Source of the DNA: Myxococcota bacterium
Lineage (GTDB): Bacteria > Myxococcota_A > Polyangia > Palsa-1104 > JAEUJZ01
DNA length: 64,000 nt
Assembly (NCBI GenBank): GCA_025057315.1
Contig: JANWXW010000163.1
Span: 16,021 to 80,020, forward strand
Direction of reading: 5' to 3'
Shown here piece by piece: positions 26,501-37,964 of the stretch (within the stretch, counting starts at the first letter, position 1; the number at the start of each line of letters is the position of its first letter). The translations under genes were made by a program, and so were the position numbers. A model generated the notes under the pieces. The model did not search any database and was not told the DNA's origin. It was given only the letters and a program-made list of their open reading frames with translations.

Positions 26501-27427
26501 GTGCTATCGTATGTGTGCATGCCCGTCGCCCTGCCGCTTTTGGAGCAGGTCCTCCCCGTGCTGACGGAGGCCGAAGCCTGTGAGGTTCCCTTTCAGGGGC
26601 TCGATACTCTGTGGCTGCAGCTCACAGGCACCCTGTGCAACCTGGCCTGTCGTCACTGCTTCATCTCGTGCGGGCCACACGACGATCGCGTTCCGGTGAT
26701 GTCCCTGTCCCGCATCGAGGCCCTGCTCGCCGAGGCGGAGGAGCTAGGGGTCAAAGAGTACTATCTGACCGGGGGCGAGCCGATGCTCCACCCTGCCTTC
26801 TTTGATGTGCTGGAACGGGTGCTGAAGCAGGGGCCGACCACGGTGCTGACCAACGGCCTGCTGATCGATGAGGTGGCGGCCGGGCGCTTTCGGAGCCTCT
26901 TTGAGCGGGCTGCCTACTCCCTCGATGTGCGCGTCTCCCTAGACGGAATGACCGCGGCGGAAAACGACGTGGTGCGCGGGCGGGGCACCTTTGCCCGCAT
27001 TGTGGCTGGCATCCATGCTCTGTCGCGGGCTGGTCTTTCGCCTGTGCTCACGGTGGTCGAGCACAGTGCAGGGCTCGCGGCGGAGGCGGCGCGCCAGCGC
27101 TTTCTCGCCTTTGCCCGCAGCCTGGGTCTGAAGCAGCCGCGGGTGAAGTTTCTGCCCCTTGTGCGCATCGGCCGGGGGGCACGGCACACCGGCCGCCAGG
27201 GCGCAGAGGAGGCGGTCCGGGAGCCGGTTCCGGCCGAAGGGATGGCTTCCCTGCAATGCAGCAACTCCCGGCTGGCCACCGAGCAGGATGTGCGGGTCTG
27301 TCCCATTCTGCTTGATGCGCCCCATGCTCGCCTGGGGCAGACGTTGCGCGAGGCACACCGTCCGGTCCGGCTGCGCTGGGCCTCGTGTGCGACCTGTGTC
27401 TATGAGGGCCTGTCATGCCGCACCTGA
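26501..27427 (+). CDS. Radical SAM protein with SPASM-like C-terminal cysteines
   Basis: 308 aa from GTG 26501, which has AAGG seven nt upstream; ATG 26519 is possible. TGTLCNLACRHCF supplies the CX3CX2C cluster (C46, C50, C53). YYLTGGEPMLHPAFFDVLE is the GGE SAM-binding motif, and LDVRVSLDGMT follows. The C-terminal part has six more Cys (CSNSRL, VRVCPILLD, ASCATCVYEGLSC), suggesting an auxiliary cluster as in SPASM or twitch enzymes that modify peptides. Its end overlaps the metallophosphoesterase start by 13 nt, so the two proteins are probably functionally linked. No precursor-peptide gene was found nearby. Confidence 0.85.
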   Translation: MLSYVCMPVALPLLEQVLPVLTEAEACEVPFQGLDTLWLQLTGTLCNLACRHCFISCGPHDDRVPVMSLSRIEALLAEAEELGVKEYYLTGGEPMLHPAFFDVLERVLKQGPTTVLTNGLLIDEVAAGRFRSLFERAAYSLDVRVSLDGMTAAENDVVRGRGTFARIVAGIHALSRAGLSPVLTVVEHSAGLAAEAARQRFLAFARSLGLKQPRVKFLPLVRIGRGARHTGRQGAEEAVREPVPAEGMASLQCSNSRLATEQDVRVCPILLDAPHARLGQTLREAHRPVRLRWASCATCVYEGLSCRT

Positions 27428-28209
27428 GGCGGTATGCGGTCTTCGGCGGGGTCTACAGCAACCATCTGGCCCTGGAGGCGGTCTTGAAGGATGCCGCCCG
27501 TCGGGGCGCGGAGGCTGTCTACTGCTTGGGGGATCTCGGGGGCTTTGGCCCTCATCCGGACCGGGTCTTCCCGATCCTGCTGGACCATGGCGTTCACGTA
27601 CTCCAGGGCAACTACGATTACGCCATCGGGCACGGCTTGCCCGACTGTGGCTGCGGCTATACCGACCCGCGAGACAACCACTATGCCCGCCTCTCGTACA
27701 ACTACACCCGGGCCCGGACCTCGGAGCGGTGGTGGCCCTACCTGCGCAGCCTGCCCCCTCTGATCCGCACGGAGTGGGCCGGCCAGCGGGTGCTGATGGC
27801 ACACGGCTCGCCGCGGCGGGTCAACGAGTTTCTCTGGGAGTCGACCAGCCCAGATGCCTTTCTGCGGCGCCTGCTGCGCGATCATCAGGCGGACGTGTTG
27901 CTGGTGAGCCACTCGGGCCTTCCCTGGCAGCGGCGCCTGCCGGGGGAACAGGGGGGGCTGGTGGTCAATGTAGGGGCCATCGGCCGGCCAGCCAACGACG
28001 GGCGCACCGAGGTCTGGTATGCCCTGCTTACGGTGGACACGGAGGTAAGGGCCGAACTGGTCCCGGTGGCGTATGATGAGGAGCGCCTCGCTCATGAGAT
28101 GCGCCAGGAGGGCCTGCCGCAGGAGTTTGTCGAAACCATCCTGACCGGGTGGTGGACCACCTGCCTGGAGATCCTGCCGCCACGGGAGCGGAGCCGGGGC
28201 AGGTTCTAG
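27415..28209 (+). CDS. Metallophosphoesterase-like protein with altered metal site
   Basis: 264 aa with a calcineurin-like fold of the YfcE/MJ0936 type. Motif order: FGGVYSNHLALEAVL, CLGDLGGFGPHP, QGNYDYAI, MAHGSPR, LLVSHSGLPW, VVNVGAIGRP. Motif I is normally S-D-x-H-G-N; here D and H are replaced by Gly and Tyr (G-G-V-Y-S-N), while GD, GN, the AHG His and the SHSG His are kept. One metal site is probably lost or remodelled. Translationally coupled to the radical SAM gene. Whether it still hydrolyses phosphoesters is unclear. Confidence 0.8.
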   Translation: MPHLRRYAVFGGVYSNHLALEAVLKDAARRGAEAVYCLGDLGGFGPHPDRVFPILLDHGVHVLQGNYDYAIGHGLPDCGCGYTDPRDNHYARLSYNYTRARTSERWWPYLRSLPPLIRTEWAGQRVLMAHGSPRRVNEFLWESTSPDAFLRRLLRDHQADVLLVSHSGLPWQRRLPGEQGGLVVNVGAIGRPANDGRTEVWYALLTVDTEVRAELVPVAYDEERLAHEMRQEGLPQEFVETILTGWWTTCLEILPPRERSRGRF

Positions 28210-28275
28210 CGTTCAGATCCGGAGGCCGGCAGCTGCGTTTATGGCCTCCAGATTACCAGACGCAAGGAGCCTGCC

Positions 28276-29457
28276 ATGGACCGCAAGCGCCCGATGCTCA
28301 CCTATTTGATTCTATCCGGATCGGCTGCCCTCCTTCTGGTGGCTGTCCTGGTCAGTCCCCGCCTTGGACGCTCTCTGCCATCGCTTTTGCCCACGGTGGC
28401 GAAGCCGTCCCCCCCACCGGCGCAGCGGCCGCAGGTGGAGATGGTCTTCGCCTTGGACACCACCGGCTCCATGAGGGCGCTGCTGCAAGGCGCCAAGAAG
28501 AAAATTTGGGAGATCGTTCGCTTTGCGGCACAGGGTCAGCCGGCACCCGAACTGCGCATCGGTCTGGTCGGCTACCGCGACCTGCGTGACGAATACGTCA
28601 CGCGCTTTTATGACCTGACCGATGACCTCGATGCGGTCTATCAGAACTTGTCGGCCTTCACAGCGTCCGGCGGCGGGGACACGCCAGAGCACGTGGCCAA
28701 GGCGCTGCATGAGGCTGTCCACCGCTCCAGCTGGTCGCAGGGCCCCCATGTGCTGCGCATCGTCTACTTGGTGGGTGACGCGCCGCCGCACACCGACTAC
28801 CGGGACGGCTTCGACCACCGGGCCATCGCCCTGCAGGCGCGCGAGCGGGGTATCCGCATCAACACAATCCGCTGCGGCACGAGCTACGAGACCGAGCTGG
28901 CGTGGACTGAGATCGCCGGCCTGGCTGGCGGCGAGTTTGCCTCCATCGACCAGTCTGGTGGCATGGTGGATGTGTCCACGCCCTTCGATGAGGAGATGGC
29001 CCGCCTCAACAGGCAGCTGACCGAGACGGCGCTGGGCTATGGTAGCGCCGCAGAGCGCAGCGCCTTCCACGCCAAGGCCGAGGCCGCCATGGCCGCGCCG
29101 TTGATGGTGCAGGCGGAGCGCGCTGGCTTCTTCGGCCTGCTCAAGGGACGCGGCAAGACGGCCGCCATCAGTGGGGGCGACCTGCTGGAGGACGTGGCCA
29201 CACGGCGCGTGGACCTGGACAAAATCGATGCCGCCGCTTTGCCCGAGGAGCTGCGCACCATGAGCACCGAGGAGCGCAAGGCGTTCGTAGCGCAGAAGGC
29301 CCACGAGCGAGCCCGGATCCTGGAGGCGATCAATGCCCTGTCTCGCAAACGCGACGCCTATCTGAAGGCCCACCAGGCCACAGCTTCCAGCAGCTTCGAC
29401 GCCAAGGTCCGCGCCACCCTAAAGAAGCAGGCAGCTGACATCGGCATCGATTACTAA
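28276..29457 (+). CDS. Membrane-anchored von Willebrand A domain protein
   Basis: 393 aa. A signal anchor (about 8-28) precedes a short Pro-rich linker and a VWA domain (about 54-240). The MIDAS reads FALDTTGSM (D61, T63, S65), with SGGGDTPEHVAKALHEAV and YLVGDAPPH as later VWA landmarks; this resembles the alpha-kinase/LVxxYRD type of VWA (IGLVGYRDLRDE). The C-terminal 150 residues are helical and highly charged. The AAGGAG ribosome site is 8 nt before ATG. The domain faces the periplasm if the anchor is N-in; binding partner unknown. Confidence 0.82.
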   Translation: MDRKRPMLTYLILSGSAALLLVAVLVSPRLGRSLPSLLPTVAKPSPPPAQRPQVEMVFALDTTGSMRALLQGAKKKIWEIVRFAAQGQPAPELRIGLVGYRDLRDEYVTRFYDLTDDLDAVYQNLSAFTASGGGDTPEHVAKALHEAVHRSSWSQGPHVLRIVYLVGDAPPHTDYRDGFDHRAIALQARERGIRINTIRCGTSYETELAWTEIAGLAGGEFASIDQSGGMVDVSTPFDEEMARLNRQLTETALGYGSAAERSAFHAKAEAAMAAPLMVQAERAGFFGLLKGRGKTAAISGGDLLEDVATRRVDLDKIDAAALPEELRTMSTEERKAFVAQKAHERARILEAINALSRKRDAYLKAHQATASSSFDAKVRATLKKQAADIGIDY

Positions 29458-29470
29458 TCGATTACTAATA
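29447..29470. repeat. 12-bp tandem duplication across a stop codon
   Basis: ATCGATTACTA(A)T occurs twice back to back; the first copy carries the VWA gene's TAA. Probably a replication-slippage duplication without effect on the protein. Confidence 0.6.
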
Positions 29471-29481
29471 AAAGTCCCGAT

Positions 29482-29586
29482 AAAGGCACAGGCCATAGCG
29501 GGGTGGAGCGTGTGCGCGCATGCATGGGACGCACATACATGGGATTTCCCAAGGCAGTGGTGGTACTTGGTAGGGCCTGTGCCTTT
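29482..29586. repeat. 13-bp perfect inverted repeats 79 bp apart in a 388-bp gap
   Basis: AAAGGCACAGGCC (29482-29494) is matched exactly by GGCCTGTGCCTTT (29574-29586). The interior holds GGGATTTCCC and repeated CATGGGA. Just downstream, GCACCGC-GCTT-GCGGTGC forms a 7-bp stem. The whole gap 29458-29845 between the VWA and PHP genes has no coding signal. It could be a folded RNA, a MITE-like relic, or a transcription-ending structure; no target-site duplication or transposase was found. Confidence 0.55.
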
Positions 29587-29845
29587 GCAACTTGCTTGCT
29601 CCGTGCACCGCGCTTGCGGTGCGACCTGATGCCGTTGCTCTTGATGGGGGAGCCAGCGCCTACCTGGTTGTGTTGAGCTGGTACCCGACAGCCGCGCAGC
29701 GCGATTTGCTCTTTGCCTCGGAGCAGGTGCCGGAGGAGCCAGCTCATCGAACAGGACATTCGTTTTCATCGGTTGCTTGTAACCCGCTATTGCGCCCTGG
29801 TGGAATCGACCCCATCTGGCCGGTGCTGCCTGCTATGTTAAAAGC

Positions 29846-31384
29846 GTGCTGCCCTGGCTTTTGGTGCCGCTTTTGCTTCTTGTCTCTGCTGCTGCGGCGT
29901 TCCTGCCCCGGCTTTGGGCGGCATCCCCGTCCCTGCCCCCGCCACCACGGCTGCCGCGGGAGGGCGAGCTGGTCTACACGATCCAGGATGGCGACAGCGG
30001 CGAGCTCATGCCCGGCCGCCTGACCTTCATTGGCGTCGATGGGACACCCAATCCCAGCTTCACCCGCAACGACATCGGGCGGCAGGAGGCAGGGGCCATT
30101 TTGGCCTACAACAAGCTCATGACCTTGACCGGCCTGGGGGCTGTGCGGGTCCCGGTTGGCAGTTATGACATCTATGTGAGCCGCGGACCAGAGTGGGATC
30201 TCAAGGTGCTGCGCAAGGTTCGGGTGGGCGAGCAGGCCGTCACCGTACGGGCGGCGCTGCGTCGCATGGTCCAGACCGCTGGCTGGCTGTCGGCGGACCT
30301 GCATGTGCACGCTGCCTGCTCGCCGGACTCCCAGGTGCCGATGCTGCACCGGGTCTACGAGTTTGTCGCTGAGGGGGTGGAGATGATCGCCGCCACCGAT
30401 CACAATGTGGTCTGCGACTATACGGGGGTCATCGCCTTGCTTGGGATGGAGCGGCACCTGGTCAGCACACCTGGCGATGAGCTGACGACTGCTTCGTGGG
30501 GCCACTTTGGCATCCTGCCCCTGCCGCAGGATCTAACGCGCGCCGGCCACGGTGCCCCGCAGGCGAGGGGCAGGACCGCGGCGGAGATGTTCCGTGAGGT
30601 GCGCCTGGTTGCACCCGAGGCGCTGATCAACGTCCACCACCCGCGCATCGATCCGCAAATTGGTTACTTTACCATCGGGCAATATGACAGCCGCTCCGAT
30701 CAGGCTGGGCGCAAGGGCTTCTCGCTGGACGTTGACGCCATCGAGGTGCTCAATGGCTATCAGGATGCCGACCGCCACAGCGTCGATCGCATGATTGAGG
30801 ACTGGCTCAACTTGCTCAACCATGGCCATCTTGTCACTGCCACGGGCAACTCAGATACCCACCATATGACTTTCAATTTGGGTGGATATCCTCGCAATTA
30901 TATCATGGTCCAAGAGGACCAGCCGGCCGCTGTGACCCCTCAAGAGATTGTCCGTGCCCTCAAAGCCCACCGCTCGTTCTTTTCCACGGGGCCGTTCGTG
31001 AAGCTTCTGGTTGGGGGGGGACGGCTGGGGGATGTGGTTCCGGTGCCTCCCCGCGGCCATGTACGGGTCGAGATCGAGGTCCAGGCTGCTCCCTGGATCT
31101 CGGTCAGCACCGTGAGTTTATACCTGGGCAACCAGGAGCACCAGCGATGGTCCGTTGCACCGGGGATAGACGTGGTGCGCTTTCGTCAGTCTCTGGAGGT
31201 TCAGGTTGCCCATGACTCTTTCGTGGTTGTGCGGGTGGACGGCGACCGCTCCCTCTGGCCCGTGGTGGGAGACAATCACCGCTACGAGGTGCTGCCGCTG
31301 GCGCTGACCAACCCGGTGTTCCTGGATGTGGATGGCAACGGCGCCTACGACGCACCGCTGCCGCACGGCAAGCACGGGCCGTAG
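29846..31384 (+). CDS. Exported CehA/McbA-like PHP-type metallohydrolase
   Basis: 512 aa from GTG 29846. Signal peptide WLLVPLLLLVSAAAAFLP, then a beta-rich carboxypeptidase-regulatory-like module, then a PHP-type metal core: WLSADLHVHAACSPDS, IAATDHNVVCDY, GDELTTASWGHFGILPL, INVHHPR, and ATGNSDTHHM. The His/Asp set matches the CehA/McbA family (carbaryl and other hydrolases) of the PHP superfamily. A C-terminal beta domain follows. The actual substrate is unknown. Its start lies 388 bp after the VWA gene, and it converges on btuC with a 129-bp gap. Confidence 0.85.
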   Translation: MLPWLLVPLLLLVSAAAAFLPRLWAASPSLPPPPRLPREGELVYTIQDGDSGELMPGRLTFIGVDGTPNPSFTRNDIGRQEAGAILAYNKLMTLTGLGAVRVPVGSYDIYVSRGPEWDLKVLRKVRVGEQAVTVRAALRRMVQTAGWLSADLHVHAACSPDSQVPMLHRVYEFVAEGVEMIAATDHNVVCDYTGVIALLGMERHLVSTPGDELTTASWGHFGILPLPQDLTRAGHGAPQARGRTAAEMFREVRLVAPEALINVHHPRIDPQIGYFTIGQYDSRSDQAGRKGFSLDVDAIEVLNGYQDADRHSVDRMIEDWLNLLNHGHLVTATGNSDTHHMTFNLGGYPRNYIMVQEDQPAAVTPQEIVRALKAHRSFFSTGPFVKLLVGGGRLGDVVPVPPRGHVRVEIEVQAAPWISVSTVSLYLGNQEHQRWSVAPGIDVVRFRQSLEVQVAHDSFVVVRVDGDRSLWPVVGDNHRYEVLPLALTNPVFLDVDGNGAYDAPLPHGKHGP

Positions 31385-31513
31385 GAGACGGTCTCGGAGG
31401 GGCCGTGGACCAGTCCTTGGGGTGCCACAGCGATCGCAGCCACCACAGCGCTGAGCGCAGGGGAGTGGGGTGGGGCACCTCCAGGGGAGCAGGCACCTTG
31501 GGCCCGGCATGTA

Positions 31514-32548
31514 CTACCCCCAGAAGTGGGCACGGAGACGGCGTGACATCAGCATGGCCAAAAACACCGGCCCTCCCAGGCAGGCGGTGATGACCCCCAC
31601 CGGCAACACGGCGGGCCGGGCGATGACCTGGCCGAGTGCATCGCAGGCAATGAGAAAGGGCGCGCCGCAGAGCATGGAAGCGGGCAGCAGCAGGCGGTGG
31701 TCTGGGCCAACGAGTGTGCGCAGGGCGTGGGGCACCAGCAGCCCGACGAAGCCGATGGGGCCGACCACAGACACCACTGCACCCACCGTCAGCGACGCGG
31801 CAAAGTAGATACGTCGGGTGGCGCGGCGCACGTCCACGCCCAGGCCGGCTGCGGCCTCGGGGCCAGCACCCAGGGCGTTGAGGTCTCGTCCCCGCGGCAG
31901 CAGCAGCACGAGGCCCATGGCCACAGGCACGGCCATGCGCAACACCAGATCGTAGCGCATGACGTCCAGGTCGCCCATCTGCCATCTCACGATGCGGTAG
32001 GTCTGGCCGAAGTCGGCGGTGTAGAGCACCAGCGTGATGAGGGCGCTGGCAATGAAGGCCACCACCACGCCGGCTAGCAGCAACATCACAGGGCCAGCGC
32101 CAGCGCGCTCGCTCAGCCACCATACGATCAACACTGTGGCCAGGGCACCAAGCAGCGCGCACAGCGGCAGGGCCACCGGGCCCAGCGGGACGCCCAGCAG
32201 GACCACGCCCTCCAGACCGAGCCGAATGGCCAACACCGCCCCGAGGGAGCCGCCGGAGGAGACGCCGAGCGTGTAGGGACTGGCCAGTGGGTTGCGCAAG
32301 AGGCCCTGGAACGCCACGCCGGCGGCGGCCAGGCCCGCCCCGGCCACCGCCGCAGCCAGCACACGAGGCAGGCGGACATACAGCAACACACGGACAGCCG
32401 GATTGTCTGCGGCTGGGCGCTGGGTATCGAGCACTTGGCGCAGATCAAGCCGTGTGGAACCGAAAAGAGGCCCCAGGATGATTCCTGCGAGGCACAGCAG
32501 CGCACACAGGCTGAGCACCAGGGCGGCCCGATGTGGCGTCACCCTCAC
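31514..32548 (-). CDS. btuC: FecCD/BtuC-type ABC transporter permease
   Basis: 344 aa, about ten membrane helices. Family signatures are VRLPRVLAAAVAGAGLAAAGVAFQGLLRNPLASPYTLGVSSGGSLGA, WQMGDLD, and the coupling-helix region GPIGFVGLLVPHALRTLVGPDHR. It would import cobalamin, siderophore or heme. The cobalamin reading rests on context: it is overlapped by an ATPase, followed upstream by a B12-dependent ribonucleotide reductase, and a BtuF-like lipoprotein lies just beyond. Sequence alone cannot exclude a siderophore. Confidence 0.85.
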   Translation of the reverse strand: MRVTPHRAALVLSLCALLCLAGIILGPLFGSTRLDLRQVLDTQRPAADNPAVRVLLYVRLPRVLAAAVAGAGLAAAGVAFQGLLRNPLASPYTLGVSSGGSLGAVLAIRLGLEGVVLLGVPLGPVALPLCALLGALATVLIVWWLSERAGAGPVMLLLAGVVVAFIASALITLVLYTADFGQTYRIVRWQMGDLDVMRYDLVLRMAVPVAMGLVLLLPRGRDLNALGAGPEAAAGLGVDVRRATRRIYFAASLTVGAVVSVVGPIGFVGLLVPHALRTLVGPDHRLLLPASMLCGAPFLIACDALGQVIARPAVLPVGVITACLGGPVFLAMLMSRRLRAHFWG

Positions 32549-33297
32549 GCTGGCACCACAAACGGAGCGCCTGAGGGAAGGCGCCCCAGATGCAGCGGCA
32601 CTCCGAGCACCGCGCCGCTTTGGGCAAGCACCTCCCAGGTGGCGCCGCGCAGGTGAATCCGCCCGTCGTGGAGCAGCGCGGCCTGCGGCGAGAAACGCGC
32701 TGCCAGGTTGAAGTCATGGGTGGTCCACAGGAGCGCGCGACCGCTGCCAGCGATGTCTGCCAAGGCGGCACCGAGCTGAAGCGCATGGGCTAGATCCAGG
32801 CCGGCTGTGGGCTCATCCAGCAGCATCAGGGGCGTGTCCTGCGCCAGCGCCTGTGCCAGCAGCACCCGCCGCCGCTCTCCTCCCGACAGCTCGGAAAAGG
32901 GCCGCTCGTGCAGGTGCCAGCAGTCCATGCGCCGCATGGCCTGCTCGGCGGCGTGGAGATCAGTGGCATCCTCGTAGAAGGAACGGGCACGGGCATAGCG
33001 CCCCATCAGCACCACCTCCAGCGCGGTGAAGGCAAAGGTCTGCCCTGCCTCCTGCGGCAGGTAGGCCAGGCGGCGAGCGAGTTCCGGCCGCCGCCATGCC
33101 GCCAGCGGCCGCCCATCGAGCCGGATGGTACCAGCGGCCGGGGCCAGGACGCCGGCGCACAAGCGGAGGAGCGTGGACTTGCCAGCACCGTTGTTGCCAA
33201 GCAGGCACAGGTGGTCGCCGGGCTGCAGCGTGAGGTGGATGTCTGTCAGCACACGCCGGTGCGCATAGCCGAAGCAGACCCCCTCAAGGCTCAACAT
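32545..33297 (-). CDS. btuD: ABC transporter ATP-binding protein, BtuD/FecE type
   Basis: 250 aa. Walker A GNNGAGKSTLL, Q-loop LPQEA, signature LSGGERRRVLLAQALAQ, Walker B LMLLDEPTAGLD, H-loop TTHDF. The order and 4-nt overlap with the permease are standard for the FecE/BtuD group. ATG 33297 lies 12 bp after the nrdJ stop, so nrdJ, btuD and btuC could share one transcript and link vitamin uptake to the enzyme that needs it. Confidence 0.9.
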   Translation of the reverse strand: MLSLEGVCFGYAHRRVLTDIHLTLQPGDHLCLLGNNGAGKSTLLRLCAGVLAPAAGTIRLDGRPLAAWRRPELARRLAYLPQEAGQTFAFTALEVVLMGRYARARSFYEDATDLHAAEQAMRRMDCWHLHERPFSELSGGERRRVLLAQALAQDTPLMLLDEPTAGLDLAHALQLGAALADIAGSGRALLWTTHDFNLAARFSPQAALLHDGRIHLRGATWEVLAQSGAVLGVPLHLGRLPSGAPFVVPA

Positions 33298-33309
33298 GGA
33301 GAGGTGGGG

Positions 33310-36288
<2,979 letters not shown>

Positions 36289-36317
36289 GCTGCACCTTCC
36301 GTGCAATGATACAGCCC

Positions 36318-36364
36318 TCGCTGGACGGACCTATGGCGTGCAGGGAGGTCCCCCCGTCCAGCGA
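36318..36364 (-). promoter_or_regulatory. Strong 11-bp inverted repeat in the nrdJ leader
   Basis: TCGCTGGACGG (36318-36328) and CCGTCCAGCGA (36354-36364) are exact complements, and inner ACCT/AGGT (36329-36332, 36346-36349) can extend the stem. It lies 30 nt upstream of the nrdJ start, so it would form a stable hairpin in the nrdJ mRNA. A B12-box sequence was not found, so this is not called a cobalamin riboswitch; regulation of nrdJ by this hairpin is an inference. Confidence 0.5.
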
Positions 36365-36435
36365 ATACATACCGATGCTACATGGTGTGGGGAGACCTTC
36401 CCGAATGCACCTCCTTCTGTCAAGCAAAATCATTC

Positions 36436-36499
36436 TGTGGATAACCTATGAATAGGAGGATAAAATCCCAATGGTTGGATGTGAATAAATTGTGAATGA
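36436..36499. promoter_or_regulatory. DnaA-box cluster in an AT-rich patch upstream of nrdJ
   Basis: TGTGGATAA (36436-36444) is the perfect complement of the DnaA box TTATCCACA. TGTGAATAA (36480-36488) and TGTGAATGA (36491-36499) are one- and two-mismatch copies in the same orientation; TGTGGACAG (36570-36578) is a weaker fourth. The surrounding ~100 bp is clearly richer in A/T than the rest of the window. DnaA controls nrd genes in E. coli, so a replication-linked switch for nrdJ is the simplest reading. The full spacer is 36289-36810. Confidence 0.55.
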
Positions 36500-36810
36500 A
36501 AGGGGATGATGAAGTCCAATGTCCAAGGACACTGCCTCTTTTTAGAGGGTCCTGACAACATGGGGCGCCTGTGGACAGAGGCCGGGCCTGGTGGGGCAAA
36601 GCAGGACATGTGACAAACTACAAAATCTGTGTTCTGTGTCATGGTTCACACTGCACAGCATGCGAATCATGAACATGTAGTTTAGTGCATGGTCAGAGAA
36701 TGGCCAGTTTTTGTTTGTACGTCGAAGTTCGCCGACCTAGGAGGCCGCAGCCCCTCAGGTCACTGCGTGGGCCACATGGGGCTCATGTCACCCACCCCCA
36801 TCGAGGCCGG

Positions 36811-37695
36811 ATGCCTTGTCTTGGTCAGCTGGTACTGCTGTGTGGCTTGCTTTTTGCCTGTCAGCAGCCTGCAGCACCGGTCCGGGCGGCCCGGCGCATC
36901 GTCACGCTGACCCCCAGCCTGACCGAGATCGTGTTCGCGCTTGGCGCGGGCGATCGCGTGTTCGGTGTATCCGACTTCTGCGACCACCCGGCCGAGGTGC
37001 AGTCGCGGCCCCGCGTGGGTAGCTTCCTCCGGCCCAGTCTGGAGCGCATCCTGGCGCTTCAGCCAGACCTGGTGCTCGTGGATGGCGTGCAGCAAGATGT
37101 GGCGGCCGCCTTGGCCCAGGCCGGGGTGCGGGTGCTGGCCGTGCCGCTGCAGAGCCTAGAGGATGTACGCAGAGCGATTCTTCGCATCGGCGCAGAGGGG
37201 GTCGTCGGGCAGCCAGCCGCGGCAGAGCGCCTGCTGGCTCGTCTGGATGCCGAGCTGAGCAAAGCCGAACAGCGCGTCCGCGGCCTAGAGCGGACGCCGG
37301 TGCTGTTCGTGGTGGATCGGGAAGTAGGCGGGCTGCGCGGCCTGGTGGTCGCCGGGCCCGGCACCTACCTGGACGAGCTCCTGCAGCGCGCCGGTGGGAC
37401 CAACGTATTTGCAGATTTGCCTTTGCGTTACGCAAAAGTGGCAGTGGAGGAGGTGGCTGCGCGACGACCGCAGGTGATTCTGGATGCAGTGCACGTGCCC
37501 CCTGCCGATGAGGGGGCTCGGGCACGCGCCGCTGCTGACTGGCAGGCGCTGGCGCACATACCGGCTGTGGCGCAAGGACGAGTACACCTGTTGGCGCAAC
37601 GATCGTTTGTTACCCCCGGACCGCGGCTGGGTCAATCAATCGGCGAACTGTTGCGCCTGCTGCACCCGACCACGCTGACCGAGCGCAACCCCTAG
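36811..37695 (+). CDS. btuF: BtuF-like lipoprotein, ABC transporter substrate-binding protein
   Basis: 294 aa from ATG 36811 (MPCLGQLVLLCGLLFAC), giving a lipoprotein signal with the lipobox Cys at 17. The open frame upstream to 36685 is Arg/His-rich and has no signal. Fold signatures are RIVTLTPSLTEIVFALGAGDRVFGVSDFCDHPAEV, SLERILALQPDLVLVDG, and GTYLDELLQRAGGTNVFADL. Divergent from nrdJ and separated from btuCD by it, so it most likely supplies the uptake system's binding protein. Cobalamin is inferred from context. Confidence 0.85.
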   Translation: MPCLGQLVLLCGLLFACQQPAAPVRAARRIVTLTPSLTEIVFALGAGDRVFGVSDFCDHPAEVQSRPRVGSFLRPSLERILALQPDLVLVDGVQQDVAAALAQAGVRVLAVPLQSLEDVRRAILRIGAEGVVGQPAAAERLLARLDAELSKAEQRVRGLERTPVLFVVDREVGGLRGLVVAGPGTYLDELLQRAGGTNVFADLPLRYAKVAVEEVAARRPQVILDAVHVPPADEGARARAAADWQALAHIPAVAQGRVHLLAQRSFVTPGPRLGQSIGELLRLLHPTTLTERNP

Positions 37696-37964
37696 CAGCC
37701 CCTTGAGCAAGGCGCGCGGTCTGGACGTGCGAGCAACGATAGCACCCCAGCCACAATGGCACCCCCCGCGGTGCGCATGCAGGAGCAACGCCCCCATTCG
37801 GAGGATTCAGGGGGATACTGCCACGCTGGCCATCGGGAAGGGCGTGCCTGGCCCACGCGTTCAAGCTCAACTCCGCCCCATCCCGGTGCCCCCAGGCTTG
37901 CCCCTCCGGTGGGCGGGGAGGCCGGCTCACATCACGCTACCCTCCTTCACTAGACCAACCAGAA

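Noticed and set aside
36436..36578. Chromosomal replication origin (oriC)
   Set aside because: DnaA boxes are few, no dnaA, dnaN, rpmH or parAB genes lie within the window, and DnaA control of an nrd gene explains them more simply.
36289..36700. Cobalamin riboswitch in the nrdJ/btuF spacer
   Set aside because: Expected from gene content, and a hairpin is present, but I could not find the conserved B12-box sequence on either strand.
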